This document shows, one piece after another, positions 21,715 to 33,835 of a stretch of 64,000 bases of DNA. A program made the position numbers and the translations under genes. The notes under the pieces were generated by a model that saw nothing but the letters and a program-made list of their open reading frames with translations, was not told the DNA's origin and did no database searches. Each line of letters begins with the position of its first letter. Positions within the stretch are counted from its first letter, which is position 1. Where the stretch lies: the NCBI GenBank assembly GCA_009667805.1, contig CM019067.1, positions 241,649,721 to 241,713,720 on the forward strand, read 5' to 3'. This DNA comes from Leptobrachium leishanense. Taxonomy: Eukaryota; Chordata; Amphibia; Anura; Megophryidae.

Positions 21715-22290
21715 TGTCAATAAGCTAACTACAGGAAACGTTTCACATAACATCTCCCATAGTTAGCTTATCGACAGGAAACGCCATTCCATTCTTTCAT
21801 CGCGAGTGTAGCATTCCCTGCAGGAGGTTACTGTAAATTAACATCTCCTATACTTATTAAGAGAGACATTCATTTTCCCCTCCCTGGGGAAGCACAGGTT
21901 TTGCAAATGCATAATCCCTTTAACATGCTCTCCTAACCCCCTATTAAATCACATACTCACCTCCCATCCTGTGGTGAAAAGGGTGTGCGATCCACCGCTT
22001 ATTGACGCCATGAGCAGAGTGAGACTGGGACAAATAGTTCCTAGTCTCCCAGCGCAATTCATCCATGATCTCACGAGAGCGTGGTTGCAGCCAGGACGCT
22101 CAAGGCTACATGGAGTCCTATGGACTCCATGAGCTGATACTCGTGGCGCGCTGTGCCACTCCTGGTATTGGCCAGCTTTGCGCTTTGATCCGGAGCTAGG
22201 CGTTAATAAAGCGCCTACCCCAAAATAAGTTGGTAAAATGTAGACGGTAAGGAAAATCTGCAGGTGCACATTATCCTAATTACTGTTTCC
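21715..22290. mobile_element. MITE fragment of the TATTCCAAGG/TATTAC group
   Basis: Block 21960-22200 is closely related to 14470-14700 and 31020-31250 (GATCCACCGCTT, GAGTGAGACTGGGACAAATA, CTCCATGAGCTGATACTCG). Terminal repeats are not recognisable. A hairpin pair around TTAGCTTAT/ATAAGCTAA is visible at 21720-21775. Confidence 0.5.
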
Positions 22291-22682
22291 ATTCTACCCA
22301 CTCCTAAATTTATAAATTCATTCAGAACCAGGTGGGCTGATGGGTCATCATGCTCATGGGCCAGGTGCCACAGCCAAGTCAAAAACTCCACCCATGGGCC
22401 ACATAAACACTGCCCCATACGTATATTATGCATGGAACCTTCTTCATGAGTGCTGGCAGATTTTTGCTCTGTTGACCTCTCCTCTTGATCCAACATTCAC
22501 TGGCAATCTGATAGTGAGGGGCTGTTTGACACCTCTTCACGATCCAGTTCTGTTGTACAAATTGTTAAAAGATCAGAAGTAATTCTTTAGCCATCATTAA
22601 ATGACATCATATAATCCACTATTAACAGAACTTACATTTCACCCCCTCTTTTAAATCCTCTGTAAATGCATACTCTTATATT

Positions 22683-23065
22683 TATTTATTTTATTTATTT
22701 ATAAAGGATTTTACCAGGAAGGATACATTGAGATTTCTCTCGTTTTCAAGTATGTGCTGGGTTCAAGAACATTGTTACAGAAATACAAAGTAGTGAAATG
22801 CAAGATATTAACACAAAATAAATATACAGATTAACAGAAAATAAATATATAGGAAATATAGTCCCTATGTTATATGTTTACAGGTGCATTCTGTATATAG
22901 TCACTATATTACATGTTTACAGGTGCATTCTGTATATAGTCACTATGTTACATGTATACAGGTGCATTCCTTATTGAGGTATGTTAATAGGGAGCTCTTA
23001 AGGGACTTTAGACTGGGGCAAGATTTGATGGTGTCTGGGAGGTTATTCCATAATTGCAGTGCTCT
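22683..23065 (-). repeat. LINE 3' UTR with three 38-bp repeats
   Basis: Three tandem copies of a 38-bp unit (ACAGGTGCATTC with TATAGTCACTAT) lie at 22864-22975. The terminal part, AGAGAAATCTCAATGTATCC then TTCCTGGTAAAATCC, is followed by the A/T tail. The same terminal part occurs alone at 28985-29046. Confidence 0.75.
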
Positions 23066-25105
23066 TTAGGAAAATGAGGATTGAGCCACTTTCTTTTTGT
23101 ATGGTGGTATTGCAAGTAAGGTGCTGGTCCTGGATCGGAGGTTATAGGATGAGGGAACTGCTGAGGGAAGCAGCCTATTCAGGTAGGGTGGCAGCTTTCC
23201 AGAAACGCTCTTAAACACCAGGTTAGAAAGGTGAAGAGTGCGTCTAGATTCCAGCGACGGCCAGTTTAGTTCTTTTAACATGTCACAATGGTGGGTCATG
23301 TAGTTACATTGTAGCACAAAGCGACAGAATGAGTTATACAATGTAGTAAGTTTCTGGAGGTGCGTTTGCGGGGCGGCTGCATACACTACATCTCCGTATT
23401 CAATAGCTGGCATAAGCATTTGTTGTACAATCTGCTTCATTACTGCGGGGCTCAGGCAGGATTTGTTTCTGAACAGGGCACCTAGTTTGGGGTAAAGTTT
23501 AGATGAAGGTTTTTCGATGTGGGGGCCAAAGGATAGATTTGGGTCTAACCACATAACTAGATATTTGAGAGAAATGACTGTGGTCAACGTGCCATTTGAT
23601 TTTGTCATGACAGATAGATGGGGTGTTTGCAATTTGTGTAGTTTAGGTGCTGTTCCAAAGAGCATTGTAACAGTTTTGTCAGCATTTAGAAAAGTTTGTT
23701 ATCTTTGATCCACTTTTCTACCTCTCTGAATTGGTCTTGCAGCACGTCCTCCAGCTGTGGGAGATCTGGTTTGCTGGTATAGATTACAGTGTCGTCTGCG
23801 TACATGTGTACAGTTGAGGCTTTGCAGACATTGGGCAGATCATTTATGAATATCGTGAATAGCAGGGGGGCCGAGTTGTGAGCCTTGGGGTACACCGCAC
23901 GTGACTGGGAAGGGGAGGGAAGTGCTGTCAGAAATGGACACATATTGCGACCGATCAGACACATATGATTGAAACCAGGTTAGCGTGCTATCACCAATAC
24001 CAGAGTTTTTAAGTTTTTGTAATCGGATGCCATGGTCTACTGTGTCAAAAGCCTTGGAAAAATCAAGGAAGATGGCTCCAGTTAGATTTCCTTGTTCCAT
24101 GCCCGCTTGGATATCATTACAAAATTTTAAAAGGGCAGTTGTAGTTGAATGGTTTGGACGAAAGCCTGATTGATCTGGGGTTAAATAGTTCTGATACTGA
24201 TAATAATCACGTAATTGAGTGTAGACACATTTTTTCCAGAATTTTTGACATTACAGGGAGCAGTGATATTGGGCGGCAGTTGGATACCAAAGTATTGTCT
24301 CCACTTTTATGGATAGGTACCACCCTTGCAGTCTTCCAGAGTTTGGGTATGTATCCAGTCGCCAGTGATTCATTAATCAGGGTGGCGACAGGTTTTGCAA
24401 TTGCTGGTGCACTGATTTTCAGCAGCATTGCCGGGATTTGATCAGGTCCAGACTGGTATTTCATCTTTTGGTTATGGAGAAGTTTAGTGATGGCACTGAC
24501 AGGCACTGGTCTAAAACTGAATTTCTCTGGGTTACGGGGTCTTTGCACTGTTGGTGGGGCCTGACCTGCGTGCGGCCTTTCTGATTGCGTGTCATTTCCT
24601 AGCTTAGCAATCAGGGTAGTGACGCATCCAACAAAATAATTATTAAAAGCATTTGCTACATCTAGGGGGTGTTGTACAGTTTGGTTGTTTACTTTTAAAG
24701 CAGCTGGTTGGGAGTGGACGAGGGGTGCTTGTATGTTACTTATGATTTTCCAAAAATTTCTGGGGTTTGATATGTTATTGTTTAAATTTTCATTGAAGTA
24801 TTGGGCTTTAGCCATTTTTGTTTGTTTTGTGCATTCATTCCGGCATTTTCGGTATTCACAGTGATCGTTCATGGATCCAGTACTCTTGAACTTTGACCAC
24901 ATTGAGTCTCTAAACTGGTACATATGCGTGAGGTCAGCTGTAACCCAGGGGAGATGGGCCCCTTTTACTCGCACTTTGCGCAGGGGTATGGGTGTTCCAG
25001 ACTTTCAGGAGCTCGGCTGAAAGTATTCAATTGCACAGTCTAGGTCTGGGATTAGGTTTAGTCTGTACCATGGGAGCTGTTTGAGTTCATTTAGGAAGGA
25101 TTCAA
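23066..25105 (-). pseudogene. LINE central region, reverse transcriptase and C-terminus, copy B
   Basis: Starts inside the sequence just after the endonuclease domain (25105), runs as one open frame from 24974 to 24207 (AHLPWVTADLTHMYQF, NPRNFWKI, KYQSGPDQIPAMLLK, KSGDNTLVSNCRPIS, SKILEKM), then in other frames through LDFSKAFDTVDHG and VPQGSQLGP (24100-23840), YADD (23802-23791), and a 200-residue C-terminal part (23665-23066) with PAIEYGDVVYAAA and YNLRSRTS. The catalytic aspartates are kept; at least three frameshifts are present. It is highly similar to copy A over about 1.4 kb. Confidence 0.88.
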
Positions 25106-26709
25106 GTTTATCCACTTTTCTACCTCTCTGAATTGGTCTTGCAGCACGGCCTCCAGCTGTGGGAGATCTGGTTTGCTGGTATAGATTACAGTGTCGTCTG
25201 CGTACATGTGTACAGTTGAGGCTTTGCAGACATTGGGCAGATCATTTATGAATATCGTGAATAGCAGGGGGGCCGAGTTGCGAGCCTTGGGGTACACCGC
25301 ACGTGACTGGGAAGGGGAGGGAAGTGCTGTCAGAAATGGACACATATTGCGACCGATCAGACACATATGATTGAAACCAGGTTAGCGTGCTATCACCAAT
25401 ACCAGAGTTTTTAAGTTTTTGTAATAAGATGCCATGGTCTACGGTGTCAAAGGCCTTGGCAAAATCAAGGAAGATGGCTCCAGTTATTTTTCCTTGTTCC
25501 ATACCAGCCTGGATATCATTGGAAACTTTTTAAAAGCCGTTCTGGTTGAATGATTTGGACGGAAGCCGGATTGATCTGGGGTTAAATAGTTCAAATACTG
25601 ATAGTAATCGCGTAATTGAATGTAAACCCATTTTTCCAGAATTTTTGACATTACAGGAAGCCGTGATATTGGGCGGCAGTTGGATACCAAAGTATTGTCT
25701 CCACTTTGATGGATAGGTACCACTCTCGCAGTCTTCCAGAGTTTGGGTATATATTATTATTATTTTTTTATTATTATTCTTTATTTATAAAGCGCCAGCA
25801 TATTCCGCAGCGCTGTACAATAAGCACAGTATAGACAGGGTTACAATACATTGAACAACATTTGACAAACAGTACAGGAGGAGATGAGGGCCCTATTCCC
25901 GTAGGAACTCACAATCTGGGAGGGTTGGGGTTGGAAACAGGAGGAGAGGACTGTAAGGTGAGAGTGATTGATGATTGCGTCAGTGAGTTGGGTGGTAGGC
26001 TTCCCTAAATAGGAACGTTTTAAGGGAGCGTTTGAAGGAAGAGAAGTTAGGGGAAAGTCTGACAGTACGAGGGAGAGCGTTCCAGAGAGTGGGGGCTGCG
26101 CGTGAGAAATCCTGCAGTCTATCATGGGATAGATATATATCCAGTTGCCAGTGATTCATTGATTAGGGTTGCGACAGGTTTTGCAAATGCCAGCGCGATG
26201 ATTTTCAGCAGCATTGCTGGGATTTGGCCAGGTCCTGACTGGTGTTTCATTTTTTGGTTACAGAGAAGTTTAGTAATGGCACTGACAGGCACCGGTGTAA
26301 AACTGAATTTCGCTTTGATACAGGGTTTTTGCACAGTTGGAAGGATCTGACTTGTGTGCTGCCTTTCTGAATGTGTTTCAATTGCTAGCTTAGCAATCAG
26401 GGTGTTGGCGCATCCAACGAAATAGTTATTAAAGGCATTTGCTACATCTAGAGGGTGTTGCAGGGTTTGGTTGTTTACTTTGACAGCAGCTGGTTGGGAG
26501 TGGACAGGGGGCGATTGTATGTTATTTATGATTTTCCAAAAATTTCTCGGGTTTGATATGTTATTATTTAGATTTTCATTGAAGTATTGGGCTTTGGCCA
26601 TTTTTGTTTGCTTTGTGCATGCATTCTGCCATTTTCGGTATTCACAGTGATCGTTCATGGATCCAGTACTCTTGAAATTTGACCAGAGTGAATCTCTAAG
26701 CTGGTACAT
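25106..26709 (-). pseudogene. LINE central region and reverse transcriptase, copy A
   Basis: Reads from MYQLRDSLWSNF (26709) through NNISNPRNFWKI and KMKHQSGPGQIPAMLLK (to 26132), is broken by an inserted 3' end of another LINE (25753-26131), then resumes at 25752 with NCRPIS, SKILEKWVY, SGFRPNHST and, after a frameshift near 25500, GAIFLDFAKAFDTVDHG and VPQGSQLGP; a second frameshift precedes FTIFINDLP and the catalytic YADD (25204-25193). It ends at EKWI where copy B begins. The polymerase palm motifs are present but spread over at least three frames. Confidence 0.85.
25753..26131 (-). mobile_element. 5'-truncated L2-type LINE 3' end inserted in copy A
   Basis: On the minus strand it starts with a remnant of a reverse-transcriptase C-terminus (SFKRSLK-like; LPSNAPLKRSYLGKP in the open frame), continues through a 3' UTR with GTACAGCGCTGCGGAATATG and GGCGCTTTATAAATAA, and ends in an AAT-rich tail at 25753-25785. 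Copy B lacks it at the equivalent position (about 24348), so it entered after the duplication or into one copy only. TATAT sequence lies at both borders. Confidence 0.8.
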
Positions 26710-27413
26710 GTGTGTGAGGTCAGCTGTAACCCGCGGAGATGTGCCCCTTTGACTCGCACTTTACGCAGCGGGGCATTGGCATTCCAGACTTGCAGGAGCT
26801 CTGACTGAAAGTATTCAATTGCACAGTCCAGGTCAGGGATTAGGTTTAGCCTGTACCACGTGAGCCATTTGAGATCATTTAGGAAGGATTCAAGATTAAA
26901 TTTCTTGAAGGACCTGGTGATTATTACCTTTGGGGGAGATTTTGTGGCCTTTTTTTTGCGCACACAGTAGACTAGACAGTGAACACTGAAGCTATTAGCG
27001 AGAACGCCTGCCTCCTGTATTCTATCAGGACATGAGAGAATCCAGTCCAGCAAGGTATGGTTAAGGCTTTTCATATTCATGCGAGTGGGGGAGGAGATTA
27101 ATTGTGTTAACTGGAAAGCCTTAAACTGGGAGCAGTGTTTATTGTTTTCAGGATTCAGCCAATCAACATTAAAATCGCCGAGGACCAGCAGTTCACTCTT
27201 TTGGTTTTGAGCAACCAAATTACTTAGGATTTGGGTTATGTCAGAAAGGGAGTGCACTGTGGAGCTCGGTGGGCGATAGAACCCAGCAACAATAATTGGT
27301 TTATCAACTCCCCTCTCTCTGTTCTCTGCATATCTCATAGGTAAGAAAGTTTCAGTTCCATGTTTCAGTGAGCCGTGCACTTTTAAGTCACAAACTGCAT
27401 ATATACAAATGTA
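26655..27413 (-). pseudogene. LINE AP-endonuclease domain, C-terminal part
   Basis: The frame stays open from the MITE boundary at 27413 to 26655. It shows AGFYRPPSS, LVLGDFNVDW, LDWILSC and, towards the domain end, SVHCLVYC where SDHCLVYC is usual, so the catalytic Asp-His pair has lost its Asp. These are the C-terminal motifs of the APE-type nuclease that nicks the target DNA. The N-terminal half is missing beyond the MITE at 27414-27543. About 240 codons remain. Confidence 0.85.
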
Positions 27414-27543
27414 GGGCCCTATTCCAAGGTTGGTGTTAATTTAACCAGAGCTCTTGTAAATTTACCAGAGCCACTGAAGTCTATGGCGTTGTTAAGTTTA
27501 CAGCAGCTGTGGTTAAGTTTACACCAATTTTGGAATAGGGCCC
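27414..27543. mobile_element. MITE of the TATTCCAAGG family, minimal copy (130 bp)
   Basis: Inverted ends GGGCCCTATTCCAA and TTGGAATAGGGCCC with exact GTA duplications (27411-27413 and 27544-27546). Almost the whole element is palindromic. It borders the truncated 5' side of the LINE. Confidence 0.85.
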
Positions 27544-27661
27544 GTAAACATTTGTTTTCGGTCTATTGGATATGTTTTCCCAGATTGAGCATCTCTAATC
27601 TGGAATGCTCAGGATCCCTAGCATTCCAAATCTCAGATTCTAAAAAAATCTTTAAGACTTT
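27544..27661. other. Older repeat flanking a solo LTR
   Basis: CTGGAATGCTCAGG...CATTCCAAATCTCAGATTC resembles, in inverted order, the sequence after the LTR (28785-28870: ATTCCAGATTTCAGAG, GATCAATC), so the LTR at 27662-28776 probably split an older palindromic repeat. Confidence 0.45.
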
Positions 27662-28776
27662 TGTAGCGCTGTGTTAAAATCTTGCTGTGGCAGTACCTAT
27701 TTTTGGCCACAAAATGGAGACTATCGCGATCAGAGACACTGGACATTGGGACTACAATGCCCGGCATGCTTTGCAAGAAGACAGGAAGTGGGTGGGGACT
27801 GGACACTTACATCCTCTGCCTCGTGGAGAACGCGCCAGAGCGCGCCAGGGAACGAGAGAGAGCAGACGCAGTGCCATACTTTGTGAGAGGGCCTAGGCCG
27901 GAGAGCGAGTTAGACCTGTCGGTTCTTTTGCCGGGTCATTCCGCCGCAAGAGAAGGAGCCCTCCAAGTTCCAGAGTTGCTGCAGAGGGAACCAACCGAAG
28001 ACCTCGAGTAAGGAGTCACCGCAAGTTGATCGGGTACAGAGAGCAGGCGGTGAGCTGAGGAAAAGTCGTGGACAAGCTACGGGAAGTCAGACAACGGATC
28101 CGGCCGCTAGTATCCCCAGTCAAAATCCAGCGGAGAGACGTCCTGGGTCAGCGGAGCCTAAAGCAACCGGCGGATGGGTGAGAGGCCTCCAAGGCCGTTT
28201 ATAATACAAAGAGCACGCTGCTGTTTTCTCCTTAAAGTCCACAGGGCCCCAACTTGACTAGTCGAAGACATTTCTTAAGTAGATTCACTGGCCAGTTGAA
28301 CAGTACCCGGGTACCTTACACACATACACACCTTTTACATTTCGGGACTTAACCTGTGCAGGACTCATTTTGTTACGAATCGGAACGGGGGTTAAAGATA
28401 CGTTCCGAAATATATTTTTCTCTTTCCGCTGCGCGTTTACCGTGATACGAAGAGATTGTATATTCTGAGGTTCCGCTACGTGTCCCTTTTTCTGAATATT
28501 CGTACAATTGCATTTCTTTTATGTTCAGTTACGAATGTTTTATTTTCCGAAATACGACGCCTCGTGTTTCGGTTCTTTTCCGCTACGCGTTTTACCGCAA
28601 TACGAAAGTACTGTAAATAATATTTGTGAATACCGTATCTCAACATCTGCCTATTATTTTAGTAAACTATTTAAATGATAAAAACCCACAACTGTGTTGG
28701 AGTATATTTATTCCCTAGTGCGGGGAGACTGACCCGTGGTTCATTTTCAGCAGCTCCTCCGGGAGTGAGCGCTACA
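27662..28776 (+). mobile_element. Solo LTR, TGTAGCGCT family, copy 1 (1115 bp)
   Basis: Bounded by TGTAGCGCT and AGCGCTACA, with CTTT on both sides (27658-27661 and 28777-28780). It is homologous over its whole length to 49853-50890 in opposite orientation (shared blocks: GACGTCCTGGGTC, GGCGGATGGGTGAGAGGCC, GGGCCCCAACTTGACTAGTC, CCGCTGCGCGTTT, TTTATTCCCTAGTG). Strand here is relative only; the transcriptional direction is unknown. TG/CA ends and a 4-bp duplication favour a retroviral or LTR-retrotransposon LTR over a DNA transposon. Frames at 27671-28011 are not supported as genes. Confidence 0.8.
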
Positions 28777-28984
28777 CTTTTAAAATTCCAGATTTCAGAG
28801 TGGGGTGCCCAAACTTTATACATGTGTGGCCTATGCAGCCAAAGGCATTTATCCAGGTTGATCAATCGGACAGTATGGTCTGTGTGTGTGTCTTCAACCT
28901 GAACATGCATCTTTAACCCCTTAAGGGCCAATGGTGTAACTGTTACATCATAAATGCATTGACTTTAAAGGCCCTTTTTTTTGT
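28777..28984. other. Flank of solo LTR and short palindromic repeat
   Basis: 28916-28978 (CCCCTTAAGGGCCAATG ... CATAAATGCATTGACTTTAAAGGCC) is a small repeat also seen at 59888-59965. Confidence 0.45.
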
Positions 28985-29046
28985 TGAGAAAGGATTTTAC
29001 CAGGAAGGATACATTGAGATTTCTCTCGTTTTCAAGTATGTCCTGG
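28985..29046 (-). mobile_element. Isolated LINE 3'-end fragment
   Basis: Nearly identical to the 3' terminus of the LINE at 22705-22760 (AAAGGATTTTACCAGGAAGG and the following 40 bp), a very short 5'-truncated copy. Confidence 0.7.
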
Positions 29047-30650
29047 GTGGCGAGTATGGGGTTAAAAAGCTGCCTCTTAGACCACTGCGTTCAACATACG
29101 GCATTCATAGCCATAGCACCCCACTTTTAATATAGTCTAAATTATTTTGACACTTAATTTAAGAAATAATGATGATTATTTTGTTACAAAAGCTGATCAT
29201 GGATTGCATAAGTCTGTGGCAAAAACTATGTCCTCCATTAGGGCAGGTCCTATCCTCCCTAACTTAATGACTGCTATTATGAGACCCATGGGTCATACAT
29301 TCTCATGACGGACGCTCTCAGCGATTCAAGGTTTAAATAGAACAGGCCCTGCCATGGTGGGTACGTTGATGTTGTGGCAGGCTTATGCAGCGTATGAACA
29401 TATTTTGTGGGCAAATCCCCATCATTAATTAATAAAATAGGTGTTTTTAAATCTTTATAACTACATTAAAGTGGATGGCTCTGAATTTGGTATGATCTAT
29501 TTCAAATAGCCACACGCTATAGTCTGCGTGTCCCTATACAAACACACATATGCCAGCCTGTTTAGTATTACTGACCAAAATTTTTACTAACTTTACCTCC
29601 TAAATTCCAGACACACACCTTTTTTTTTTACCGTTTCTAAGAAAAGCAAAGAAAGAGCAGACTATGTGTTCTTCAAACAGAGATTGCATGTCCAAAAAGC
29701 CCGTTCAGGAGGTTCTTTAATACAGCATTCATGCATCAATGCTCCCATGTAGCTGAAATTCATTTCTACGGCCGGAGTGACGTTACAGAAGGCTTTGTTT
29801 AGTACGGGAACACAGGAGATGTAAAACCTCAGTCTATTGAATTCTAGACACTGCAAAACATTTTCTAAGTAGAAAAATGTGCTGAAAACCCACAAGGTTA
29901 GTGATATGTGAAAACCAGCAGACACCTGAAACTGCCTTCATTGTATGAGAAATGCGTTGAATACTTTTGCACGAAATTCTGTGTCGTTCCCCCCCCCTCC
30001 CCGATTTCTTCAAAATTAATTGTGTAGCATGTAAAATCCTGTCCATAAATTTAAAGATTATATGTCAGTTTAATATCCTTCTGATTCAGCCGGAGGTTTT
30101 CAAAGGCTAGCCTCCGAAACAGAAAACACAAAGTCAATCGACTTAACCAAAGAAATGAGTTCTACATCATAATCCTCATTAACACGGCTTATCCCATGGC
30201 CGGTTAAACAAAAAAAAGAAAAATATGCCTGGTTTCTTCTGAATAATTAACTCTGAGACTTTAAAAGAGAGTCTCGTGTCTTGTCTTAAGGCACAAGTAA
30301 GTTCTGCTTTGCTTCAGGGAAGTATAGGTTTGCAGGCAAATACAATCAAAATGAAATATTTACCTTACACATGGTTCTGGGATGAACGCGCAAAATATTC
30401 TGCAAAAACTACCAATCCGCCTGCATCTCCCTGGACAGAATTTCTCATCCTCCTGAATAGCTTCGCTTTTGTTATAGATTGTTTAAACGCTTGCAGATGA
30501 AGCACAAGAATCATGTTGGCACCAGTTGTCTGGTAGACTGCATCTTGTATAAACAGAGGACATCAATGATACTTGGTTGTATGATTCTGTTCCACACAAT
30601 AGTTGGTTAGAAGGGGCTGATTTCATTTGACTCGATTGACAAAACTGAGT
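29047..30650. other. No recognisable gene
   Basis: I found no transposon ends or coding motifs. The frames at 29662-29925, 30276-30500 and 30483-30710 have no known domains. Confidence 0.4.
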
Positions 30651-31354
30651 GGTCCTATTCCAAGGTTTGTGATAAGATAACTTCTCGAGATGATATACAT
30701 AACATCTCAAAGTTATCTCCTCACCTGGATTTGCTATTCCACTCTTTGCGCAAGTAGGGTTGCGCCTCGAATGTTCCTCTTTCTTGCCCTTGAATACTGT
30801 AAATTAACGTCTCCTATACTTTGTGTAGGAGGCGTTAATTTGCACCTCCACATCGAAGCGCACACTGTTCCTAGGTAGCTTGCGCTTCCACCCGGGAGAT
30901 GGTATTTCACTGTGGCATACCATCTCATAAAAGCTGGGGTTGAGTTTGTTTTGCTTTGGCAAAACCATGTAACACACTGTCCTATCGCTCCCCCCCCAAA
31001 AGAATTCAAGACTCCCTTATTGTCCTGCAATGGAGAGGGTGGCATGATCTGCAGCTACCTCTCGCCGGGAGCAGAGTGAGACTGGGAACAAATAGTTCCT
31101 AGTCTCCCTCTGCAATTCATCAATGGTGCTGTGCAATCTATCAAACGATCTCGCGGCCAGGATGCGCAAGGCTACATGGTGTCCTATGGACTCCATGAGC
31201 TGATACTCGTGGCAGCTCCACTGCAAGCATCAACCTGCGCTGCTCTTCATTCTGGGCTAGGCACTACTTAAGTGCCTACCTTGGAATAGGCATGCAAACA
31301 CCTTTAACCTTTAAATAGGCACACAAAAAAAGCATTAACCTTGGAATAGGGCTC
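30651..31354. mobile_element. MITE of the TATTCCAAGG family (704 bp)
   Basis: Left end GGTCCTATTCCAAGG, right end CCTTGGAATAGGGCTC, flanked by AGT on both sides (30648-30650 and 31355-31357). The internal block 31020-31250 is shared with 14470-14700 and 21960-22200. A G-free C-run sits at 30990. Confidence 0.8.
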
Positions 31355-31357
31355 AGT

Positions 31358-32006
31358 GTTTTTTTTCAAAAATTCCAACATTTATTGGTTTGGATATTTA
31401 GATAAGGGCATACCATCATTTCAGTTCTTGATAAATATATGGCTCCATTATTGGCTCTTACGCTTATAGTTGTTAATAGAAATTTCTAGGGATGTCCTGA
31501 TCCAAACCCAAGGATTTGGAATTGGGTTTGGGTCTCTGTCACGGCATTTTCAGGGTCTGGTTCTGTGTGTCTATGTGACTGGGTTTTTATATGTGTGCTT
31601 GTCTGTGACAATGGTTGTTTCTGGGTTCTAAAGGAGAGGAGCATGAGTCCGTTTGAGTGTATCCCTGTGAGTGTGTCATGCCTGTAATGACATTTTCCTG
31701 GTCCATGGGTGTTGCTGTAGCAAGAGTTGCGGGATTGACTCTATGGTCATAGAAGCATATCAGAAGTGAATAGGAGGGCTACAAAATTGTGTGTGAGAAC
31801 CACCTGAAGTCTCCAATCTGTGGTTGTTTGCAACACAGAGGTATGCAGAGCCTCCGACGCCAACCAATGTGAATGCTAGGTGTGAAGGGTTGAGAGAATT
31901 TGTTTAAATGGGTGCACTTACTACGGTAGCAGTTTGACACTATATATAGCTAGAATTTAATTTCTGATCAAATGATGCAAAGTAGTATGAACCACAAAGT
32001 ATAGTG
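31358..32006. other. No recognisable gene
   Basis: 31488 (AGGGATGTCCTGATCC) resembles the start of a hAT end followed by GGTTTGGG-type sequence, but no partner end was found. Confidence 0.35.
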
Positions 32007-33786
32007 TAGGACTGCAACTAACGATTATTTTCATAATCGATTATTTGGCCGATTATTTTTTCAATTAATCGATTCATCCGGTAAAAGAAAACTAAATTTT
32101 TTGTTTCCTTTAAAAAGGAACATTATGCAAAAAAAGTCAATTCCTGCCCCCTCTCCTTTTTTCTCTTAAGCAGTTTGCATAGTATACATAACGTTCGTAC
32201 GTATATACACAAATTGCATACTTTTCGCACACAAGGCACACGAGCACCTGGTCAGAGTGATGGATTGATGCTGTGTACGCAGTTTATGCCCATGTCTGCT
32301 TTCTCTCCAAAGAACGCTGCTACAAGCGCTCAGATAGACTTGATGATGTCAGCACGAAAGCAGGGTTGGGGGGGCACTCCACACAGCCTGATCACTTTTT
32401 TAACTTATTAGAGTGTCCCATTACTATAATTTCATGAAACTGAGCAGGATGAGGGTCCGGAGGTGGGAGGGAGTGAGTTTGTGCATGGGACTGGACCTGA
32501 GTGTGGGTAGGAGTTTGTGGGAAGGGACCGGATCAAAGGGAGGGAATGGCAGCTGCAGACCTAAGAGGGGTTGATAGACAGATTGAGGGGGTGGCATAGG
32601 ACTCAAGCTTCAAGTAAGGGTAAACGTCAGCGATACAGTGCCTATACCCAGTGGCAGCACCCCAGGGTTTGTGTTATAGCACTTTTGCAGTTGTAGACTG
32701 AATAAAAACAAACTGGTCATGTCTGACATAACCCTAGAACTAAGGCTAGCCGTCCACTGGATCCATATTTGTGCGATGGTGCAATCATCCGATATTGCGT
32801 CTCGTCGTCCGACCGATCCTACAACATGCAGGTGAATGGACCGTCGTCCATTGCGTCCGACATCAGACTTCCAGCGACGGTGAAAGATGCCATCAGATGT
32901 GCGATGCCTTCTATTTGAGGGGAAAAAAATCGCAGACATCTGACAGATCTCTGGAGAGAAGATGGATGTGGACAAGCTGATCAGGGGAGTGATTTGGATT
33001 GATTTTGATCTGAAAGGTCAAAGGAAGTGGCAGATGGAGGCTGCAGGTTATTTTAACATGTTCTGCCTTCCCACCTGCTTACTGAATTAACAAAATATAT
33101 AAATATGCAGTCACTAGGGTTACCAGGTTGGCCATGTTTCACTTATTCAAGCTGATGGGCATTGCATGAAAAATGTCACCATGCAACATGTAGAATCCAT
33201 ACACTGCAGGTAAATAAAAAAGGAATACCAGGTATCCAATCACTACTATGAAACTGGCTGCATATCCCATATGTTTTAAATGTAATTTTGTTTAAAACCA
33301 TATTTTTTTCTTCTGAACAATTTTTATAATTTTTTTTAAAAAAGTACTGAGTGTTTCTAAAAGCAGGATGTGCTGGTTTTTTTATACAAAACCAGTTCAT
33401 TATGGTTTTGGCAGCCTCTGCACTCCACCGCTGTCTGACTTTGATCTGTATCATCTGTGGTCGCACGACAGATCGCACGACAGATCGCACGCAGTGGACG
33501 ACCCTAGTCTGACCTGGTCGGACGACCGACGTCGTCCATGGTCTGACGAAAAAGTCGGTCGTCCGACTACAAATCCAATCATACTGAGTAAAGCAGCAGC
33601 ACGTCTTCTGCAATCAATTCCGAAGCAGAATCTGCAGTTATAACATTTAACTTAGTCTGACTCTGATCGATTTGTGCACAGCACTCACTGTTTAATCAAC
33701 AATGATTTATCGATAATGAAAATACTTGTCAACTATTGTCATTATCGATTAGTTATCGATTAAGCGATTTAGTTGTTTCAGCCCTA
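32007..33786. mobile_element. TIR element with AATCGATTA termini, copy 1
   Basis: Left end TAGGACTGCAACTAACG then ATAATCGATTA; right end ATCGATTAG ... GTTTCAGCCCTA, an inverted pair. Block 32180-32740 recurs in reverse complement at 46740-47205. An element of the GGCTAGCCGTCCACTG family sits inside from 32744. The ends look hAT-like, but the flanks do not give a clean 8-bp duplication. No transposase is visible. Confidence 0.65.
32744..33510. mobile_element. Harbinger-like element related to 5676-6476
   Basis: Left end GGCTAGCCGTCCACTG after TAA (32741-32743); the right end is near CAGTGGACGACCCTAG (33492-33507). Subterminal ATTTGTGCGATGGTGCAATC matches the other member. Several CGTCGTCC/GGACGACC motifs continue to 33570, so the right boundary is uncertain. 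Confidence 0.55.
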
Positions 33787-33835
33787 AAGTCGTGTGAATC
33801 ATGTCAGTGAATTTGATGCATGTAGGGCCATATTA

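Larger units (their letters stand above)
22683..27413 (-). mobile_element. LINE of the L2/CR1 type with internal direct duplication
   Basis: A non-LTR retrotransposon on the minus strand. It holds part of an AP endonuclease domain (27413 to 26660), a central region and reverse transcriptase (26709 to 25106), then again central region plus reverse transcriptase (25105 to 23690), a C-terminal region (to 23066) and a 3' UTR ending in an ATAAATAAATAAA-type tail at about 22683. The part 25105-23700 duplicates the part 26896-25110. Many frameshifts show it is dead. Motifs (GDFNVDW, LDFSKAFDTVDH, YADD) fit the L2/CR1/Rex group; the exact clade is not determined. Confidence 0.9.

Noticed and set aside
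27671..28011. Arg/Glu-rich coding frames
   Set aside because: They fall inside a solo LTR whose other copy (49853-50890) does not keep the frames open.
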